A DNA stretch of 64,000 nt from Anaerolineaceae bacterium (GCA_002702705.1 PABH01000028.1:186001-250000), one strand, 5' to 3'. Shown: positions 34,765-43,684, counted from the stretch's first letter. Numbers and translations: made by a program. Notes: a model not told the origin generated them from the sequence alone.

Positions 34765-35796
34765 TTAATAACCTGTAACGGGGTTAAATATATTTAATAA
34801 AGGGCAATCTTCTAAATAAAGGTTTAGGTTTTTTATAAACAAGGAAACTGATCTTTCATTGTATTTACTACTAATACCACTAATGTGCGGGCTGATGATC
34901 AGATTCGGGGTTTCCCATAGTGGACTATCTTTTGGTAAGGGTTCTTCAGGAAATACATCCAAAGCTGCACCAGCAATTTCTTTTTCTAACAAGGCGGTAC
35001 GTAAGGCTTCACTATTGGTAATGCCTCCCCGGCTAACATCAATAAAAAATGCTTCGGGTTTCATTGCACCAAATTCGGCTTCGGAAATCAAACCAATCGT
35101 TTCTTTTGTTTTAGGCAGAGAAATAACAACAAAATCACAAAGTTTAAACATAGATTTAATTGCCTGGATCGGGTATAACCGGGTAAAAAGATTTCCTTCA
35201 GGGTCTCCAAGACCCTCCGGTGTATAACCGCTTTCTTCCGGGTGCATGACATCCCGTTTACTAGCCATAACTTTAACACCAAACGGTTGTACCAGTCGAG
35301 CAATTTCACGTCCGATACTGCCGTAACCTACCACGCCAAGGGTTTTTCCGCGAAGTTCGGTTGGAACAAGGCGGGTGTAACGATCTGGCAGCCATTCCCG
35401 ATTACGCTGGTGCCTCATGATGGCAGGAATTTTATGTCCCAAAGATAACATCATGGTTAAAATATATTCTGCAACTTGGGGGGCTGCTGCACCGCTTAAG
35501 GATGTCAGTTTTATATCACTGTTTTGGGTGATTGGATGATCCAATAAAAAGTCGAGCCCGGCATAATTAAATTGTATCCAGCGCAAATTAGGCGTAATTG
35601 CTGAATCAGGTATGAACTGATCTGTAAACAGCACCTCTGTTTTTTTCAAAACTTCGTTAGGTATATCTTGGAGGTTTTTTGCCGTTTGGACTGTTATATT
35701 TAACTTGGGGGAAACGTTTTTTAAAGACTCGATCAGGTTTTCATTTAGGGGGACCGTAACCAAGACTTCAACTTTTTTTTGTGCCTCATTTTTCAT
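34765..35796 (-). CDS. D-2-hydroxyacid dehydrogenase (NAD-dependent)
   Basis: This 343-residue enzyme has the Rossmann motif GVVGYGSIGREIARL and the family's catalytic residues: Arg in IDVSRGGI, Glu in DVFPEEPLP, and His in IISPHISG. A roughly 30-residue insertion after the Rossmann motif (KRDVMHPEESGYTPEG) is seen in the glyoxylate/hydroxypyruvate reductase-like subgroup. The start overlaps the stop of the CoA-transferase beta gene by ATGA, so it is coupled to CoA-transfer, which suggests a shared 2-oxo or 2-hydroxyacid pathway. Confidence 0.92.
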   Translation of the reverse strand: MKNEAQKKVEVLVTVPLNENLIESLKNVSPKLNITVQTAKNLQDIPNEVLKKTEVLFTDQFIPDSAITPNLRWIQFNYAGLDFLLDHPITQNSDIKLTSLSGAAAPQVAEYILTMMLSLGHKIPAIMRHQRNREWLPDRYTRLVPTELRGKTLGVVGYGSIGREIARLVQPFGVKVMASKRDVMHPEESGYTPEGLGDPEGNLFTRLYPIQAIKSMFKLCDFVVISLPKTKETIGLISEAEFGAMKPEAFFIDVSRGGITNSEALRTALLEKEIAGAALDVFPEEPLPKDSPLWETPNLIISPHISGISSKYNERSVSLFIKNLNLYLEDCPLLNIFNPVTGY

Positions 35797-36551
35797 TTAA
35801 GATATATTCCATCGGGATCTAGTTCTTCTCGTAAGATTCTTAATTCTTCGGATGTTGGTTGTTCTGTGACGGTTATTTTTGGTGCTAATTTTAATAACCA
35901 ACCCGTATTTTGTTGAACTTCTTCCACCGTCACCCCAGGATGAAGTGCAGTTAGCGTTAATTCACCTGTTTCATCCGGTGTCATGATACATAAGTGGGTA
36001 ACGACAGCCTGTGGTCCACCACCACGGGCGCCACTTGTTTGGCGTTCACCTTGCCCATTTAGAAAACCGGCTGAAGTGATAAAGTCAACTTTTTCAGGGA
36101 AACGCCTTTTTTGATGTGGCGTAATAATATAACAGCGGTTTGCCCAACCAGCGATTTCCATTGAACCGCCGGAGCCTGGTAAACGGGTTTTGGGGTTTTC
36201 GTAATCACCAATGACCGTAGCGTTAATATTACCAAAACGGTCAATTTGTGCGCCGCCTAAAAAGCCTACATCCACATTACCACGTTGAAGATAAAAACTA
36301 AAAATATCGTACATGCTGCATACAGCGGTTGCACCGCTAACCAGGGTGGGGTCACCGATGGATAATGGTAAACGTGAAGGCCGGGCACCAATTACCCCGG
36401 CTTCGTAAATCATTACCAGATTCGGGGCATGGGTATGCATTGCGAGATTACATGCCAGGTTTGGCAAACCAACACCCACAAATACAACATCTTCATCCCG
36501 CAATAAGCGGGCAGCGTTTACGGTGAGAAGTTCAGAGTTGCTGTATTCCAT
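35793..36551 (-). CDS. CoA-transferase, beta subunit (glutaconate CoA-transferase/IpdB-like)
   Basis: This 252-residue subunit has a family-I CoA-transferase fold. MIYEAGVIGARPSRLPLSIG carries the likely catalytic Glu, and VDVGFLGGAQIDRFGNINATVIG and KVDFITSAGFLNG are typical of the glutaconate CoA-transferase B/IpdB branch. ATG 36551, one base after the alpha stop, is chosen over alternatives within the alpha gene. Substrates may be short or branched organic acids, but the sequence does not say. Some close relatives act as ring-opening hydrolases rather than transferases. Confidence 0.88.
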   Translation of the reverse strand: MEYSNSELLTVNAARLLRDEDVVFVGVGLPNLACNLAMHTHAPNLVMIYEAGVIGARPSRLPLSIGDPTLVSGATAVCSMYDIFSFYLQRGNVDVGFLGGAQIDRFGNINATVIGDYENPKTRLPGSGGSMEIAGWANRCYIITPHQKRRFPEKVDFITSAGFLNGQGERQTSGARGGGPQAVVTHLCIMTPDETGELTLTALHPGVTVEEVQQNTGWLLKLAPKITVTEQPTSEELRILREELDPDGIYLK

Positions 36552-36552
36552 T

Positions 36553-37455
36553 TTAGTAATCTCCATAATTAATCGGTGCGCTGAAATTATCTTTGACATG
36601 TAACCGTTCGTGCGTTTCATCTCCTAATTTTTGCCAGTAGGTCTCTCGATCCGCTACACCATATACCCATTCATCAAGCCAGGCTTTGATGCTTTCATCG
36701 GTTTTGCTGACTTCGTCCCATCCCAAATAAAAAGGGTTATCGCGATCATAGTATCCCTGGGTATACGACGGGTGAGCGGCAAAGGGGACATGACAAACGG
36801 CAGATACGACAAAGGAAGGAATAACGGTGCGGTTGGGATCACTACGAATAACAGTCTCATCAACGATTTCTTCCGCAGTCACGATGACGCGCTTGGAAGC
36901 AAAGGCGGCTTCTTTTTGTTCACCAACAATACCCCAAATTTGTGCATTCCCGTGAATATCAGCCCGTTGAACATGGACGATAGCGACATCCGGGAGAAGA
37001 GGAGGAACAACGATTACTTCTTTTTGAGTATAAGGATCGACCAGACGTTTGATATTGGGATTGGCTTTTTCCAGGCTTGGTGCGGCTGTAGGATTCATTG
37101 GAATAAACGGAAGGCCCGTAGCTCCTGCTTGCAACCGTGAGATCATGCCATAATGAGAATATTCTTCCCATTCGACTTGTTTTTCCTCAATTGCTTTTCG
37201 CATAATCCTTAATGAACCAACACCTGGGTTACCCATATAGGAAAAAATAATTTTTTTCACACATCCGGCTGCCGTGAGCATATCATAGATCAAATCGGGT
37301 GTAGCTCGGGCTACGGTCAGGTCTTTGATTCCCTGACGAATGATTTCATGAGCAGCGGCGAACGGGATTAAATGGGTAAATCCCGCGGCATACAAAAGAT
37401 CACCATCATGCACATTGTTTTGGATTGCTTCTTTTAATGAACAGAGTTTTGACAT
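36553..37455 (-). CDS. CoA-transferase, alpha subunit (glutaconate CoA-transferase/IpdA-like)
   Basis: This 300-residue subunit pairs with the beta subunit that starts at the next base. Signatures include GDLLYAAGFTHLIPFAAAHE, the MGNPGVG loop, VAIVHVQRADIHGNAQIWG, and RVIVTAEEIVDE, all common to the GctA/IpdA family. The start ATG at 37455 has GGATGA upstream; a longer TTG reading is less likely. The operon continues into a 2-hydroxyacid dehydrogenase and a HAD hydrolase. Confidence 0.9.
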   Translation of the reverse strand: MSKLCSLKEAIQNNVHDGDLLYAAGFTHLIPFAAAHEIIRQGIKDLTVARATPDLIYDMLTAAGCVKKIIFSYMGNPGVGSLRIMRKAIEEKQVEWEEYSHYGMISRLQAGATGLPFIPMNPTAAPSLEKANPNIKRLVDPYTQKEVIVVPPLLPDVAIVHVQRADIHGNAQIWGIVGEQKEAAFASKRVIVTAEEIVDETVIRSDPNRTVIPSFVVSAVCHVPFAAHPSYTQGYYDRDNPFYLGWDEVSKTDESIKAWLDEWVYGVADRETYWQKLGDETHERLHVKDNFSAPINYGDY

Positions 37456-37506
37456 TTTTTCATCCGATGCTGTGTAAGATTTTGGTTTTTTAAACAAACA
37501 GAGCCG

Positions 37507-37794
37507 CTATTTTTTTTGAGCGCTCTGAGGTTTTGCGGAGTCTTTATTGCTGGGTTTTGGTGAACTATTGTTTTTGTCTTTTGATTTTTTAGATCGCAGC
37601 AAACGAAAGCGGTTGCTTTTTGGCTTTTCCGTTGGATTCTTTAACCATAACATTGCCCCAAAAACGATTAATAAAAAACCTGCAATTAGTAAATTCATAT
37701 TTGCAGTTTCTGCAATGGATGAAAAGAAAAATAAGAGGAGATTGAGTGCCCCGATCCACAGAAAGAAGACACCGATGCGATTTGTGAATTCCAT
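37507..37794 (-). CDS. Small membrane protein with basic tail
   Basis: This 95-residue protein has two hydrophobic segments (about 7-26 and 32-51) followed by a roughly 44-residue tail rich in Lys, Ser, Pro and Asn that should be cytoplasmic. No strong ribosome site is seen. It lies between the ALDH and CoA-transferase genes on the same strand. I recognise no family. Confidence 0.5.
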   Translation of the reverse strand: MEFTNRIGVFFLWIGALNLLLFFFSSIAETANMNLLIAGFLLIVFGAMLWLKNPTEKPKSNRFRLLRSKKSKDKNNSSPKPSNKDSAKPQSAQKK

Positions 37795-37805
37795 AATATT
37801 CGTTG

Positions 37806-37835
37806 AACCTGGCAGGCATTGAATCCTGCCAGGTT
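37806..37835. repeat. Perfect hairpin between aldehyde dehydrogenase and small membrane protein genes
   Basis: AACCTGGCAGG (37806-37816), loop CATTGAAT and CCTGCCAGGTT (37825-37835) form an 11-bp perfect stem. There is no T-run on either side, so it may be a processing or stabilising stem, or a weak terminator, for the ALDH transcript. Confidence 0.5.
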
Positions 37836-37847
37836 GATTTAAATGAG

Positions 37848-39437
37848 TTATGCTTTCTTTACAATATTATACACCTGTTCGTGCATATACATCTGTAAAT
37901 AGTGCACTCCACCAGCATTTTTTCCCGTTGCGCCTGAGCCCTTCCAGCCGCCAAATGGTTGGAATCCAGGCCATGCACCAGTGGTTGCTCCTTGTGGTCG
38001 ATTCGCATAGTTTACACCAGCTTGAATATGATCAAAGAACCAATTTGCCTCCTCTGGTGTACCATAAAAACCAGAAGTTAAGCCATAATCAACATCATTA
38101 GCGATTTTCATAGCTTCTTCTAAAGACTTAACCTTACCAATGGTTGTAATGGGCAAAAACATTTCTTGTTTCCATAATGGATGATCAAAGGGTACATCGG
38201 TAACCAAAGTTGGAGCGACAAAATAACCTTGACCGAATTCATCTTCCTTCAAAACCTTACCACCGGTTACGATTTCACCGGATTCACCCAGGTCTTTTAC
38301 AAAGGTTTGATAATCTTCATAAGCGCTTTTGTTAATGACAGGCCCCATAAAGGTTGCTTTATTGGTTGGATCACCAATTGAGAGTTTGTTGGTTAATGCT
38401 ACCAATCTTTCTACCAACGCATCATGAACTTCTTCTTCAACTAAAACCCGTGAGCAAGCAGAACATTTTTGTCCCTGTAAACCAAAGGCAGAGCGAACAA
38501 TTCCAAGTGCAGCGGATTCAATATCCGCATGTTTTGAAACGATGGTTGCGTTTTTGCCACCCAGTTCAAGGATGGTGGGGCGTACCCATTTGCCATTTTC
38601 AGCAAAATTACGGAAGATACCCATTCCGACATCAAATGATCCGGTAAAGGTTACGCCAGCGATGTCTGGATGATTGACCAGGGCATTTCCTAAGGTGCGG
38701 CCAGGCCCGGTAACAAAATTAAACACTCCGTTGGGAATACCGGCATCCAAAAATGCTTCCGCTAACAAATATGGTGTGAGGGGCGTGTCAGTGGCGGGTT
38801 TCATGATGACGGTGTTTCCCGCTACCATTGCTGCACCAGCTGGACCGCCTGTTAATGCACCTGGAAAATTGAAGGGGCTGATGACCAACCAGACTCCATA
38901 TGGCCGCATAACACTACGGTTGGTTGAAACGAAACCTTCGTAAGGATCGGGGTTCATTTGTACTTCAAACCCATCATTTTTTTCCAGTTGATCGCAGGCA
39001 TAACGAATCAAATCTGCGGTTTCAACTGCATCACCGATGGCTTCCATTCTGGTTTTTCCAACCTCTACAGACATTGCTGCACCAATATAATAACTTCGGT
39101 CTTCGATTAGATCTGCCGCTTTGCGTAATAGTTTCACACGTTCTTGCCAGGGTGTTTTACGCCATTCCTCGAAAGCCTTTTTTGCGGCGGCTACGGCTGC
39201 ATTGGCATGTTCTTCATTTCCTTTTTGAAAAACACCGATTACCTGGTTTGTGTTAATTGGTGAGTGGTTTTCAAATTTTTCTGTTGCGAATACTTTTTCG
39301 CCATCAATTAACATTGGGTATTCTTTTCCAAAATTGTCTCTTAGTTTCTGCAGTTCTGTTTCATAACGAGTGTGAAATTCATCGGGTGGATTAAACATTG
39401 TCCCGTACGTTAATTTAAATTTTTTGTCACTAGCCAT
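37848..39437 (-). CDS. L-glutamate gamma-semialdehyde (1-pyrroline-5-carboxylate) dehydrogenase-like ALDH
   Basis: This 529-residue aldehyde dehydrogenase has VISPFNFPGAL, the active-site Glu in LELGGKNATIV and catalytic Cys in GQKCSACSR, and a C-terminal NRPQGATTGAWPGFQPFGGWKGSG. The N-terminus and the GQKCSA motif match the PruA/RocA group, which oxidises glutamate semialdehyde in proline or arginine catabolism. AGGAGGT lies 9 bases before ATG 39437. No proline dehydrogenase is in the window, so the pathway role is inferred. Confidence 0.88.
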   Translation of the reverse strand: MASDKKFKLTYGTMFNPPDEFHTRYETELQKLRDNFGKEYPMLIDGEKVFATEKFENHSPINTNQVIGVFQKGNEEHANAAVAAAKKAFEEWRKTPWQERVKLLRKAADLIEDRSYYIGAAMSVEVGKTRMEAIGDAVETADLIRYACDQLEKNDGFEVQMNPDPYEGFVSTNRSVMRPYGVWLVISPFNFPGALTGGPAGAAMVAGNTVIMKPATDTPLTPYLLAEAFLDAGIPNGVFNFVTGPGRTLGNALVNHPDIAGVTFTGSFDVGMGIFRNFAENGKWVRPTILELGGKNATIVSKHADIESAALGIVRSAFGLQGQKCSACSRVLVEEEVHDALVERLVALTNKLSIGDPTNKATFMGPVINKSAYEDYQTFVKDLGESGEIVTGGKVLKEDEFGQGYFVAPTLVTDVPFDHPLWKQEMFLPITTIGKVKSLEEAMKIANDVDYGLTSGFYGTPEEANWFFDHIQAGVNYANRPQGATTGAWPGFQPFGGWKGSGATGKNAGGVHYLQMYMHEQVYNIVKKA

Positions 39438-39544
39438 GGTTAATAAACCTCCTGTAAATAAAATGCATACCAAAAACTGTTTATAAGTCCAGTATATTAT
39501 ACAAGAAGGCTATAGTCAAAAAACAAGGCTCTGCAAACAGCGGG

Positions 39545-40726
39545 TTATTTTGAGGTTTTTTTTCTGATTTTAGGTTTTTTTCCAGGGCGCTGCTGCCACC
39601 AGCGAAGTTTCGGCGGGGGTAAGGGAGGAACGGATGTGACTCGATCCGGAAATGGGTTTTGATCAAATAATCGGGCGTAAATATACCCACCCAAAACACG
39701 TAATGAAGCAATCGTGGGAGCTGCTAAAACCACTCCTAAGACACCAGCGAGGGAAGCGCCCGCTAAAATACCTAGAATAACAACCAATGGTGGTAAATGC
39801 ACCGATCGTCCGATGATTTTCGGAATTAAATAATTTAAATCAAATTGGGTAAAGACAAGGTGAATCGATACAATCAGGATTAAAAAGACCCAATTGGGTA
39901 TCGGAAGCCAAGTTGATCCGAGGATAAGTGCTAATAAAGATGCAACCACAAGCCAAATGCCGTGGCCAATACTCGGTAAGAACTCCATCAATCCGGCGAA
40001 AACACCCATTAATAAGGCGAAGGGTAAACCGATAAGTAAACCCTCAGCCGTAATAATAACAGAAACAATTATCGCCAATAATAATTGACCACGAAAAAAT
40101 GCACTCCATATGATATTTATTTCATGTAGGATATGGTTGTAATCCATCCTTCCATAAGGGGGGACCAAATGCTCAAACCAGGCTAAGATGGATTTACTTT
40201 CTTTAATGAGATAAATGGAGATGATGATGATAAATACAATCCAGGCAATTGATTCAATCAGGATACCTACAATGCCGATTGTGCTGCCTACCATGGGTTC
40301 GAGGAAATTTTGCAGTGCATTGGTGATCGGTTCCAAAAGCACATCGCCTGATATGATATAAGAACCAATTTGAAAATCTTGGGCGAAGAAATTGAGCGCC
40401 TGGTTAATCCATATGTCGATATCTTTAATAAAAACTTGGATTTGATTTAATAAAATTGGAATGATAATCCATAAAATCGCCCCAAATAAAATAAATAAAC
40501 CCAGGTAAACCAGAATAATGGCTAACACACGATTCATTTTTAATTTTCTTTGGAGCAAAGTTACCAAGGGTGCCAGAATAAATGCCAGAATTAAGGCAAG
40601 AATGACAGGATAAATTGCTTCACCAAATTTACGGGCAATTAAACCACCAACTAACAATATTAACAAAACGACGACAATTTTTGTGGTGGTGGACCATTTT
40701 GGACGTGTTGTGGGGAGAGAATTCAT
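39545..40726 (-). CDS. AI-2E family transporter (UPF0118, PerM-like)
   Basis: This 393-residue membrane protein has about eight hydrophobic segments: two N-terminal pairs, a central amphipathic region, and a C-terminal block with LPSIGHGIWLVVASLLALI and VILGILAGASLAGVLGVVLAAP. These are typical of the family, whose members transport autoinducer-2, sodium or protons, or are uncharacterised. The C-terminal ~45 residues are Pro/Trp/Lys rich and cytoplasmic. The specific cargo is not known. Confidence 0.9.
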   Translation of the reverse strand: MNSLPTTRPKWSTTTKIVVVLLILLVGGLIARKFGEAIYPVILALILAFILAPLVTLLQRKLKMNRVLAIILVYLGLFILFGAILWIIIPILLNQIQVFIKDIDIWINQALNFFAQDFQIGSYIISGDVLLEPITNALQNFLEPMVGSTIGIVGILIESIAWIVFIIIISIYLIKESKSILAWFEHLVPPYGRMDYNHILHEINIIWSAFFRGQLLLAIIVSVIITAEGLLIGLPFALLMGVFAGLMEFLPSIGHGIWLVVASLLALILGSTWLPIPNWVFLILIVSIHLVFTQFDLNYLIPKIIGRSVHLPPLVVILGILAGASLAGVLGVVLAAPTIASLRVLGGYIYARLFDQNPFPDRVTSVPPLPPPKLRWWQQRPGKKPKIRKKTSK

Positions 40727-40792
40727 GGTTTGATTTTAGCCTTTATTTAAGAGATTATCAATTTTGTGGGAAACTCTTTTTATATTTACGGA

Positions 40793-41719
40793 TTATAGGA
40801 GGTTTTGTTGCATTAATTTTTTTGCTATATCTTTAATTTGCTCCACGTTCCATCGCATTGGATCATTTGGAGGATAAAACCCTTGTAACTGGTTTAACCA
40901 TGAATTGGGTATTGTTGAAAGCCCATAAAATGCACCAGCAATTGCGCCAATAATAGCTCCAGCTGTATCAGCATCATTACCGAGATTTACTACCTGAATG
41001 ACAGCATCCTTAAAAGAATTGGTATTGGATAATGACCAAACAACACTTTCTAATGAATGTTGAACCCAACCAGAATTGGCTAACTGATTCCTTGTTTTTG
41101 ATGGCGCCTGCATTAATCGTTGTAAAAATTCATTTGAAAAAGCGGCTTCATTATAAGCAGAGGGGATGCTGGCGAGCAGCTCAGAACCCAATAACGCATT
41201 GGAGATTAAATGATTTATAAAAATACAGGCACTGATACAATCCGGATGGGGATGAGTGATCTCATTTTGTAGAATGGTATCATGTTTGTTTTGTGACCAG
41301 TTTTGCCAGTGGGCTAATGCCACAGGCCAGCAGCGCATAGCAGACCCATTGCCTGCAGCATCAGGTCGGGTTTTAAGCATCCATTGTTTTGTTTCTAGCC
41401 AAGTTTTCCCCTGTTTTATTTTATCTAAAACTAGTCGGGTTTGGATGCCAATATCTGGTGGGTTGGACTCTGCCCAAACCAGGAATCGCTGTGCTACGTC
41501 ATGCGGATCAATTGGGTTAGATTGAATTAAACTGGTGGCTACTGCCAATGCCATTTCAGTATCGTCGGTAAAGGTACCTGCAGGCAGCCGGCCAGCTTTC
41601 ATTTCGGTGACCGGATTATTATCTGGTTGAGGCGGTCCAAATTCGAGCGGCATACCGAGGGCATCGCCGACAGCAGCCCCTACAGCACAGCCATATACTC
41701 GATCAAAAAAGTTGTTCAT
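40793..41719 (-). CDS. ADP-ribosylglycohydrolase family protein
   Basis: This 308-residue protein has the DraG/ARH fold motifs: GDALGMPLEFG near the start, the metal-binding FTDDTEMALA, and GNDADTAGAIIGAIAGAFYG near the C-terminus, with the acidic di-magnesium ligands present. Such enzymes remove ADP-ribose from proteins, nucleic acids or small molecules. No ADP-ribosyltransferase is adjacent. It is a monocistronic - strand gene divergent from the DUF2971 gene. Confidence 0.92.
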   Translation of the reverse strand: MNNFFDRVYGCAVGAAVGDALGMPLEFGPPQPDNNPVTEMKAGRLPAGTFTDDTEMALAVATSLIQSNPIDPHDVAQRFLVWAESNPPDIGIQTRLVLDKIKQGKTWLETKQWMLKTRPDAAGNGSAMRCWPVALAHWQNWSQNKHDTILQNEITHPHPDCISACIFINHLISNALLGSELLASIPSAYNEAAFSNEFLQRLMQAPSKTRNQLANSGWVQHSLESVVWSLSNTNSFKDAVIQVVNLGNDADTAGAIIGAIAGAFYGLSTIPNSWLNQLQGFYPPNDPMRWNVEQIKDIAKKLMQQNLL

Positions 41720-41841
41720 AGGAACCCTTTTAAATTTTCAATATTTTTGCGGTTGAAATAAAGTCTTATTTTACACTGAAAATCTTTATCCTTTTGTAAA
41801 AAAAGAATTCTTGAAATATTAACCATTCTGATGAAAGTGCC

Positions 41842-41847
41842 TATAAT
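41842..41847 (+). promoter_or_regulatory. Probable -10 box very close to the DUF2971 start codon
   Basis: TATAAT ends 6 bases before the ATG at 41854 and no Shine-Dalgarno sequence is present, so transcription would start at or near the ATG, giving a leaderless mRNA. A convincing -35 at the usual spacing was not found. Confidence 0.4.
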
Positions 41848-41853
41848 TAAGTT

Positions 41854-42495
41854 ATGAACCCACCAAAAATACTTTTCCAATATTTGGATATATCGGAATT
41901 TACATTGATCAATTTATGGAATCGTCATATATTCTTAAACGATCCGGGGGAATTTAATGATGTATTTGAAGGTTCCGTTTCAATTTCGGAATCTCAGGCT
42001 GATACCGGTTTGTCGTATCGACGTTTATCACCAAAAGATTTAAATTTGAGGATATCTTGTTTTAGTGAAATTGATAATAATGTATTAATGTGGTCACATT
42101 ATGCAGATTCCCATCGTGGTTTGGTATTGGCATATAGCACAGATCATGCCCCGTTTTCTTCAGCCATTCCAATCCAGTACAAATCTAATTTATCCCAGGA
42201 TGAGTATCCCGATTTATTTGATGATAACCAGTTTTTTCCTTGGTATGAATTTAAAGGAGAGCCCTGGGCGTATGAGAAGGAATGGCGCATCATAAATCAC
42301 GGCGCTGTGTCCGAATTATCCTATCCAAGCGAAGCATTAAAACGGGTGATATTTGGAATCAATACCGATCCTTCTTTGCAAGCGATTATTATTAATATTG
42401 TGCGTACACGGTATAAAGATGTCGTTTTTCAAAAGGCAATTAAATCATTAGCGGAATTAATGATTAGTTTTGAGGAAATTTACCCCGAAGTTTAA
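41854..42495 (+). CDS. DUF2971 domain-containing protein
   Basis: This 213-residue cytoplasmic protein has the DUF2971 signature: an early 'N....FNDVFEG' (NDPGEFNDVFEG), then ISCFSEIDNNVLMWSHYADSHRG, and later the YEKEWRII motif. Its function is unknown. Members are often found in accessory or defence-associated contexts, but the neighbours here (ADP-ribosylglycohydrolase and M23 peptidase) are not an established system. Confidence 0.85.
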   Translation: MNPPKILFQYLDISEFTLINLWNRHIFLNDPGEFNDVFEGSVSISESQADTGLSYRRLSPKDLNLRISCFSEIDNNVLMWSHYADSHRGLVLAYSTDHAPFSSAIPIQYKSNLSQDEYPDLFDDNQFFPWYEFKGEPWAYEKEWRIINHGAVSELSYPSEALKRVIFGINTDPSLQAIIINIVRTRYKDVVFQKAIKSLAELMISFEEIYPEV

Positions 42496-42498
42496 ACC

Positions 42499-43452
42499 TT
42501 ATTCACCAATATGCATAACCGTATCACCGGTAACAATAATTTTACCGTCTTCTTCTTTTACCCCGCCTATAGGCATAACGGGACCGTCATGATCCCTAAA
42601 ATATAAAGGTAAACCCTCAGCAAAATTTACTGGAAATTTTGCAGGGTCCTGGCGTTGATGGTGAATATGGATATGGGGTTCACTGGTATTGCCGGAATTA
42701 CCGCACTCTCCGAGTTGCTGTCCTTCCAAAACAGTATTCCCTTCTTGAACCAGTATGCTGCCTGGTTTGAGATGAGCAATTACTAAGAAAGTGCCACTTT
42801 CCATTTTTATTGAAACATAGTTGCCTGTAGGAGCAAGAGTATTATTAGAAGAAACCCCCGGTGTCATATCCGGTTCATTTTCACGTACACTGCTAATATA
42901 TCCATCTGCTGGGGAAAGGACGGGCGTACCGTAACAACCATAATCACTTAATTCATTGCTGCCAATAAGATAGGGTTCAACAACCAGATCATATGCCCAC
43001 CGTTGGTCAGGGACAAAAACATGGTAGTTGTTTTTAATATTATCGCCGCCCCAAATTACTTTTAATGGAACGTCTGCTGGCAATCGAACAGTTGCGGCAG
43101 GGAAAGTTTTTTCCAACGAACTAGGATATGGAACTTTAATCACCAATAACAATATTGGCAGCAATGAAATTAATGAAAGAACCATGGTTACGATCATTAA
43201 TGGATTAAATTTTTTTTGGATTAAGCCATATAAAACAACAACGACTAAAAAAACGAAACCGAAAATTGGTGGGATAAATTGAAACAAATACCAAGCCATA
43301 ATTCTCGGCATCCCTCCGATGAAATAAACAGCCAAAAGACCGAGCAAGATGATCATCATCAATAACAGCGGAACCCATCTGAGAACTCGCCATAATAAGG
43401 TTTCTGTAATAGGTTTTTTGATATTTTTATTTTCGGAAAGATTTGTATTCAT
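42499..43452 (-). CDS. Membrane-anchored M23-family peptidase
   Basis: This 317-residue protein begins with about 30 cytoplasmic residues, then three hydrophobic segments (about 30-105), and an external LytM/M23 domain from around 140. PVLSPADGYISSV and the zinc HxH motif in PHIHIHHQR are clear. The first zinc motif departs from the usual HxxxD: DQRWAYD supplies the Asp but not the common His. It matches a 'NYHV....QR.AYD' subgroup. It probably cleaves peptidoglycan peptides or is regulatory. GGAGG lies before the ATG. Confidence 0.85.
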   Translation of the reverse strand: MNTNLSENKNIKKPITETLLWRVLRWVPLLLMMIILLGLLAVYFIGGMPRIMAWYLFQFIPPIFGFVFLVVVVLYGLIQKKFNPLMIVTMVLSLISLLPILLLVIKVPYPSSLEKTFPAATVRLPADVPLKVIWGGDNIKNNYHVFVPDQRWAYDLVVEPYLIGSNELSDYGCYGTPVLSPADGYISSVRENEPDMTPGVSSNNTLAPTGNYVSIKMESGTFLVIAHLKPGSILVQEGNTVLEGQQLGECGNSGNTSEPHIHIHHQRQDPAKFPVNFAEGLPLYFRDHDGPVMPIGGVKEEDGKIIVTGDTVMHIGE

Positions 43453-43546
43453 ACGCCTCCATCAAAAAACGATGAATATAAAAATATCAAATTAAATAAA
43501 CAGCTTCAATTTTTTATATAAACGAGCTTAAGTACTTTTTCCGGTA

Positions 43547-43600
43547 TTATAATCGTCTTCCATACTGATCCAGTTTTGTGCTATTTTTTGGATTTTTCAT
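43547..43600 (-). CDS. Candidate 17-codon small ORF with strong ribosome site
   Basis: On the - strand, AGGAGGAG (43607-43614) lies 6 bases before an ATG that opens MKNPKNSTKLDQYGRRL, then TAA. The ribosome site is among the best in the window, while no other gene explains it. A hairpin (43621-43643) lies just upstream and the M23 peptidase gene begins about 95 bases downstream. It could be a leader peptide or small basic protein. No homologue is known to me. Confidence 0.35.
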   Translation of the reverse strand: MKNPKNSTKLDQYGRRL

Positions 43601-43620
43601 CTTTTACTCCTCCTGATGAC

Positions 43621-43643
43621 AAACCTGATTTGTTATCAGGTTT
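43621..43643. promoter_or_regulatory. Hairpin just upstream of the small ORF
   Basis: AAACCTGAT (43621-43629), loop TTGTT plus and ATCAGGTTT (43635-43643) form a 9-bp perfect stem immediately before the strong ribosome site of the 17-codon ORF. There is no long T-tract in either direction. It may be a structured leader or the end of a transcript. The remainder of 43453-43792 shows nothing further except the terminator. Confidence 0.4.
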
Positions 43644-43684
43644 TCACAACGTGTTCTCGTTTTGTAATCAAGCATGGGTGATTT

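Noticed and set aside
36631-37140. A 169-codon open frame on the + strand opposite the CoA-transferase alpha gene.
   Set aside because: It is antisense to a clearly recognised gene and shows no recognisable features.
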